Under the pieces are notes generated by a model. It was given only the letters and a program-made list of their open reading frames with translations, did no database searches and was not told the origin of the DNA. From IMG/VR virus record IMGVR_UViG_3300017688_000001, positions 1-34,236 of that record: DNA of 34,236 nt. The stretch is one strand, 5' to 3'. Shown piece after piece: positions 31,086 through 34,236 of the stretch. Made by a program: the position numbers and the translations under genes. How positions within the stretch are numbered: the first letter of the stretch is position 1; every line of letters starts with the position of its first letter. This DNA is from a virus.

Positions 31086-31655
31086 TTAAGCCAGGAAGTC
31101 ATCATCGTCTTGGGTTGCGAAATCGTCCTCAGCTCGTGATTTCCCGCCAAGATTTTCCCCATCTTTAATCTTCTGCAGATTATTCAAGTTACAGGCAATG
31201 CCTTTATTACCGTTGGTATTGAATGCATAAAAGTTTATACTCGCCCGACCATAAACGCCACTATAGACTTCAGAACGGTCGATGATTTCCTGGCGATCAG
31301 CATCCACGATGCCGGGAGCAGTGGTACTGTTAGCATTCAGGAAATAGCAGTTTTCATAGGCGGGATCATCGGGTCTTTCAGTATCGCCGTCTCTAAGTGG
31401 TGTCTTTAGAACTGATAACGCCGGAACGCTTCTCCCCGTTCCCTTCAGTTTAGATTCACCTTCCTTGTAAGCTGCTTCAATCGCGACTTTAATTTTTGTC
31501 ACGGTTTTTGTGTCTGACTTCGGAATAATGACGCTGACACTGTACTTCGGTGTGCCGCCATTAATGCTCTTTGGCTCCCAGACGTTCGCATAACTCCAAC
31601 GGGTGTCGGGTCCGGTAATTACTTTCATGGGATTTACATTTTTTACATTTGACAT
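31086..31655 (-). CDS. DUF2815 family protein, single-stranded DNA-binding-like
   Basis: A 189-residue protein with the DUF2815 pattern: 'VITGPDTRWSYANVWEPKSINGGTPKYSVSVIIPKSD' at residues 12-48, 'YFLNANSTTAPGIVD' near 104 and 'SGVYGRASINFYAFNTNGNKGIACNLNNLQKI' near 132. An OB-like beta core is followed by an acidic tail ending DDDDFLA, as in SSB proteins that recruit partners through their tail. AGGAG precedes the ATG. It lies between the DUF2800 nuclease and the polymerase, the standard order in this replication module. Confidence 0.88.
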   Translation of the reverse strand: MSNVKNVNPMKVITGPDTRWSYANVWEPKSINGGTPKYSVSVIIPKSDTKTVTKIKVAIEAAYKEGESKLKGTGRSVPALSVLKTPLRDGDTERPDDPAYENCYFLNANSTTAPGIVDADRQEIIDRSEVYSGVYGRASINFYAFNTNGNKGIACNLNNLQKIKDGENLGGKSRAEDDFATQDDDDFLA

Positions 31656-31667
31656 AATATTTTTCTC

Positions 31668-32834
31668 CTATTCTTCTATAAAATCATTTTTGGCTGTATT
31701 CATTGCCGGTCGCTTGTCACTCTCCGGCGCGAGTGTTGGTTTACCCTGGGGCCGGCAGACGAGCTGACCGAGGACTTCTTCAAATTGCTTCTTACCAAGT
31801 GCAGATGTCATGGCGGTTATACCAAGTAGTTTCTGTTCATAGGGGTTAACCCCAGCTGCAACAACCGCATCCGCAACTACCGTTTCATCGATATATTTGC
31901 GGTTGGCTCGGCCTTCGACCAGTTTCCAGCCTGCCCATTCTTTACCAGAAATTGCAGCTTGTAGTGCAAATGCCTTGATGTCCGATGCCCAGGACACCAG
32001 ATCATCCACTTTGAGAAGAATGGCTTCAATTTCTTCATCTTCCAGGGTGGCAGGCTTCTCAAAATCATAACGGGCCAGTTCCATATTGTTTTCGGCACGT
32101 TTTCTGCAGGTCGCTTTTGCCTTACAGAAATAGCAGTGTTCTCCAGATTCAAATTCACCGTCGCCTTTATTGGCCAGTCGGGCGGCTGGAGCAAGAACAT
32201 CGTCGGCCCACTGTAGCAGTTCAGCTTTCGACAACGTATCGATGCTGATGTTTTCCCGTCTCGGCTGGTAAATTATAGTGTTGATGGTGTCAAAATCAAA
32301 AATACCATCAAATAACTCGACTGCCCCAAGTGAATAACAGAGCATTTGTGGGTTGTTCTCGGCTTCCACTAGGATTCCTTTTCCGTGCTTATAGTCAATT
32401 ACGGATAATGTACCGTCTGCGATAATGACACAGTCGCCAGTGCCGAAGCCTGACTCGACCCACCTGCTAAAATCCAGTCGATGTTCAATTAATACCACCG
32501 GATCGGAGCAGGTTTCTTTGGCTTTGGCCACCTGTTCCATCACATAGAGGGCATAATTTTCGGCACAGTTTTCCATTTCCTCATCGTAAAAAGAAAGATC
32601 TGCCGTTGGATCTGTTGTTTTCATGCCAAGCATCGACTCCAGTTTAAACTGGCAAAGGCTGTGGGCTTCACTTCCCTGTTTTGCGTAGTCACTGCCCTTA
32701 TCTTCGAAATTTTCACAGAGTCTGGCCGATGGCGGACATCGGATCCATCGATGGCTTGATGATGCCGATAATAAGGCATGACCTGGCTCTGCAGGCTGTG
32801 TGCTTCTGTCATTGATTACTTTTTGCTTTTTCAT
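31668..32834 (-). CDS. DUF2800 family PD-(D/E)XK-like nuclease
   Basis: A 388-residue protein with 'HALLSASSSHRWIRCPPSARLCE' at residues 19-41. The nuclease core is 'GTGDCVIIADGTLSVIDYKHGKG' (about 135-157; the D and D-x-K residues are visible), followed by a conserved Gln region (NNPQMLCYS). A Cys cluster, CYFCKAKATC with an earlier Cys in the region, resembles the iron-sulfur site of Cas4/AddB-type nucleases. It is common in Bacillota phages and likely processes DNA ends in recombination-dependent replication. The start overlaps the previous stop (TAATG). Confidence 0.88.
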   Translation of the reverse strand: MKKQKVINDRSTQPAEPGHALLSASSSHRWIRCPPSARLCENFEDKGSDYAKQGSEAHSLCQFKLESMLGMKTTDPTADLSFYDEEMENCAENYALYVMEQVAKAKETCSDPVVLIEHRLDFSRWVESGFGTGDCVIIADGTLSVIDYKHGKGILVEAENNPQMLCYSLGAVELFDGIFDFDTINTIIYQPRRENISIDTLSKAELLQWADDVLAPAARLANKGDGEFESGEHCYFCKAKATCRKRAENNMELARYDFEKPATLEDEEIEAILLKVDDLVSWASDIKAFALQAAISGKEWAGWKLVEGRANRKYIDETVVADAVVAAGVNPYEQKLLGITAMTSALGKKQFEEVLGQLVCRPQGKPTLAPESDKRPAMNTAKNDFIEE

Positions 32835-33160
32835 TAGAGCAACTCCGCATCTTTTAGCAGCGCCGGATATTTTTCTGGATCGATCTCCGACAGCTTGGAT
32901 GCCCCGTACTTCGTCAGTAGTTCTCTTACGGATGCAGTATGGCCCATGCGGGATTTGTCAGCGAGCACCGCTCTCACATCTTCCATTTTGATTTCTGCCG
33001 GTTCTTCGAAATTCTCAACGATCGGTTCTTCCGCAGGAACAGCTTGACTTGCCACTTCAACTGGCTCATTTTCCAGCATCGCATCAACAACCGCCTGTAA
33101 GCTGTCTGCTAGGGATCGGACATCGGAAATAACGTCAAGCAGTAGTCTTGTTCGACTCAT
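32834..33160 (-). CDS. Hypothetical phage protein with conserved C-terminal helical motif
   Basis: A 108-residue acidic protein. The N-terminal helix (residues 1-30) is followed by a Glu/Pro/Val-rich linker. The C-terminal 'MEDVRAVLADKSRMGHTASVRELLTKYGASKLSEIDPEKYPALLKDAELL' (about 59-108) is a SAP-like helical segment that I recall as common in Bacillota phages, sometimes mislabelled 'rRNA biogenesis protein'. AGGAGG lies eight bases before the ATG. It may bind DNA or a replication partner. Confidence 0.7.
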   Translation of the reverse strand: MSRTRLLLDVISDVRSLADSLQAVVDAMLENEPVEVASQAVPAEEPIVENFEEPAEIKMEDVRAVLADKSRMGHTASVRELLTKYGASKLSEIDPEKYPALLKDAELL

Positions 33161-33359
33161 GGCCTTTACCTCCTCCTATCTGATGGATTTCCACCGTTTC
33201 AACCGAATCTCCGGGCGTGAGTACCAGCACGTTTACTTTTTCGCCAAACAAAAATTTTAACAATTTGTTGCGAATCTGCATTGACCCACTTTTAATAACG
33301 GAAGATGTTCTACCGTCAGGTTGTGCAATACTAATTGACACCTTATGTTTCAGACTCAT
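33135..33359 (-). CDS. Small hypothetical protein
   Basis: A 74-residue protein from the ATG at 33359, which has AAAGGAG nine bases upstream; the open frame extends to 33404 but without a ribosome site. 'KHKVSISIAQPDGRTSSVIKSG' and 'EKVNVLVLTPGDSVETVEIHQIG' are beta strands around a basic helix (RNKLLKFLFG). No family recognised. It overlaps the next gene by 26 bases and is first in the replication string after the sigma-like gene. Confidence 0.65.
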   Translation of the reverse strand: MSLKHKVSISIAQPDGRTSSVIKSGSMQIRNKLLKFLFGEKVNVLVLTPGDSVETVEIHQIGGGKGHESNKTTA

Positions 33360-33409
33360 TTTTTGTCGCTCCTTTCCGGGAATGTTAATCATTCCTCTGT
33401 CCATATGCG

Positions 33410-33448
33410 AAAATCTGGGGGGATTCGAACCCCCCTTTTTCAGATTTT
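33410..33448 (-). terminator. Two-part hairpin with tRNA T-arm-like inner stem
   Basis: On the minus strand an eight-pair outer stem (AAAATCTG/CAGATTTT) and a five-pair G/C inner stem enclose a GTTCGAAT loop, with a five-A bulge on one side. It overlaps the stop codon of the sigma-like gene. It can act as a terminator after that gene, but the T-tract is short, and the inner part looks like a tRNA T-arm. Confidence 0.45.
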
Positions 33449-33922
33449 TTTGCGTAGATTGTTAAATATCTTTTTCAGTCTATTTCTTATTGCTGCTTCA
33501 GTGACACCTTCCTCGGCTGCAATATCCACGTAGGTGCGTCCTTCATAAAACACTTTTTGAATTAAAGCCTTTTGCTGTGGCTGCAGGGTTTCAATCGCTG
33601 ATCTTAATTTTGCCAACCGTTCTTCGTGCTCATTTGCGTCAATTGACTGAATGAGACTCTCCATCGGGTTGGGTTCTGGGTCAATTAGATAGGGATTTCG
33701 GTCGGCGGTGTCTTCATCACTCGCATCTTGGTAAGATTCGAGATGCACCGGAGCATGGTAATCTTCTCTGCGACTAGCATCAACGGCTCTATCATCTTCG
33801 CCATGCAAAATTGCAATCCAGGTGCTGTCCACATCGTCCGGTGAAAGAACATACTTTTTGTTCTCTGCAGTGTAATAAACATAGTTAGTCCGATTCTTTT
33901 CTGGGGTTTTAAACTTTCTCAT
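33440..33922 (-). CDS. Sigma-70 region 4-like regulator
   Basis: A 160-residue protein from the ATG at 33922 (AAGGA upstream); the longer frame to 33994 enters the leader hairpin region. The N-terminal 90 residues are polar and unlike sigma region 2 (with 'NYVYYTAENKKYVLSPDDV'). The C-terminal 60 residues, 'LRSAIETLQPQQKALIQKVFYEGRTYVDIAAEEGVTEAAIRNRLKKIFNNLRKKI', are a clear sigma-70 region 4 helix-turn-helix. Proteins of this kind are frequent at the start of such phage replication modules. Without region 2 it is more likely a transcription activator or sigma-appropriating factor than a full sigma factor. Confidence 0.82.
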   Translation of the reverse strand: MRKFKTPEKNRTNYVYYTAENKKYVLSPDDVDSTWIAILHGEDDRAVDASRREDYHAPVHLESYQDASDEDTADRNPYLIDPEPNPMESLIQSIDANEHEERLAKLRSAIETLQPQQKALIQKVFYEGRTYVDIAAEEGVTEAAIRNRLKKIFNNLRKKI

Positions 33923-33967
33923 AAAGTTCCTTGCCTTTCCCCTGGATGGTTTGGGCAGCAAGGATAC

Positions 33968-34000
33968 AAAAAGAGCCGATGCACTGGTACGCACCGACTC
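33968..34000 (-). terminator. Terminator-like hairpin in the leader of the sigma-like gene
   Basis: On the minus strand GAGTCGGTGC pairs with GCATCGGCTC (ten pairs, two G-U) around an eight-base loop, followed by five T. It stands about 50 bases before the ATG at 33922 and follows the long hairpin at 34030-34092. Confidence 0.65.
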
Positions 34001-34027
34001 CGATACCTAAAAATGGCATAGTAAAGC

Positions 34028-34096
34028 ACGGTGGGTACATCAGTAGCTTGTCCACAGCTAAGCTGTGTTCAAGACTCTTGATGTATCCCGCCGCCC
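34028..34096 (-). ncRNA. Structured leader RNA candidate
   Basis: On the minus strand the segment from 34092 to 34030 folds into one long imperfect hairpin: an outer stem (GGCGGG-A-TACATCA with TGATGTA-CCCACC; one mismatch, one bulge), a middle CTTG/CAAG and AGT/ACT part with purine-rich internal loops, and a six-pair CACAGC/GCTGTG tip. The terminator at 33968-34000 follows at once. Leader plus terminator before a regulator gene suggests an attenuator or stand-alone RNA. No clear promoter is seen in 34097-34236 (a TTGACA near 34185 lacks a matching -10), and no gene is visible there. Confidence 0.5.
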
Positions 34097-34236
34097 TAAT
34101 GCGCATCTCAGGCTTTGAGATAATTTTTTATGAGAAGATTCAACCTCCGGATTTTTTCGTTCAAGACAAAAATTAACATGTCAAAACGCTGATTAGATTA
34201 TCGCGTGTAAATTTTTGATGTTTCGTATGTTTTCAC

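Noticed and set aside
33410-33448. Possible complete tRNA gene
   Set aside because: Only a T-arm-like hairpin is present. The expected D-arm and anticodon-arm positions are occupied by the end of the sigma-like coding region.
33909-34106. 65-codon frame across the leader hairpin, overlapping the sigma-like gene start
   Set aside because: There is no ribosome site before its ATG. It runs through a strong hairpin and a terminator and overlaps the better-supported start at 33922. I prefer a structured RNA reading, with some doubt.

Overview
The window is about 34 kb of a tailed-phage genome, most likely a prophage of a Clostridia-type Bacillota host. Every gene I can support reads on the minus strand, so biological order runs from the right end to the left. 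Evidence for a Gram-positive phage: strong AGGAGG ribosome sites with overlapping ATGA/TAATG gene junctions, an HK97-type head module, a siphovirus tail module with a short tape measure, and a DUF2815/DUF2800/family A polymerase/VapE/VRR-NUC/SNF2 replication block typical of Bacillota phages. The host genus cannot be fixed from this sequence. No integrase, repressor or holin was recognised, so the integration/immunity part and the end of the tail/lysis part lie outside.

Right to left: (1) 34236-33968, a leader with a long imperfect hairpin plus a terminator, then a sigma-70 region 4-like regulator (33440-33922). (2) 33359-27897, replication genes: two small proteins, DUF2800 PD-(D/E)XK-like nuclease, DUF2815 ssDNA-binding-like protein, a 46-residue membrane protein and DNA polymerase I carrying a 309-residue intein. 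(3) 27800-21348, antirepressor, small proteins, a primase/VapE-type ATPase, VRR-NUC nuclease, a small zinc-finger protein, SNF2 helicase and an ArpU/DUF1492-like regulator. (4) 21340-20224, candidate late promoter, terminator, HNH nuclease, candidate cos region and small terminase. (5) 20207-15176, a ParB-methyltransferase, then an accessory cassette (small proteins, DUF4314, 'virulence-related' family protein, amidoligase, gamma-glutamylcyclotransferase-like protein) and an amidase endolysin, all lying between the small and large terminase genes. (6) 15140-7138, large terminase, a self-contained ribbon-helix-helix accessory gene, portal, ClpP-type protease, capsid, head fibre, connectors and major tail protein. 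(7) 7141-1, a tail assembly chaperone pair joined by a -1 frameshift signal, a second self-contained accessory gene (membrane protein with AAAEQ repeats), tape measure, tail proteins and a collagen-like tail protein cut by the window edge.

The most unusual feature is in the polymerase. A splicing-competent-looking intein sits in the motif B region of the catalytic domain, and a complete HNH homing-endonuclease-like gene lies inside the intein but in the +1 frame. One stretch of DNA therefore appears to encode intein linker and polymerase continuity in one frame and the endonuclease in another. Other points worth checking are the amidoligase cassette with two identically spaced 34-bp elements, a textbook frameshift site in the tail chaperone, an operator-like dyad on the accessory RHH gene, several intrinsic terminators punctuating the late operon (suggesting antitermination), and a structured leader RNA at the right end.

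All calls come from reading the sequence and remembered family features; no database search was run.
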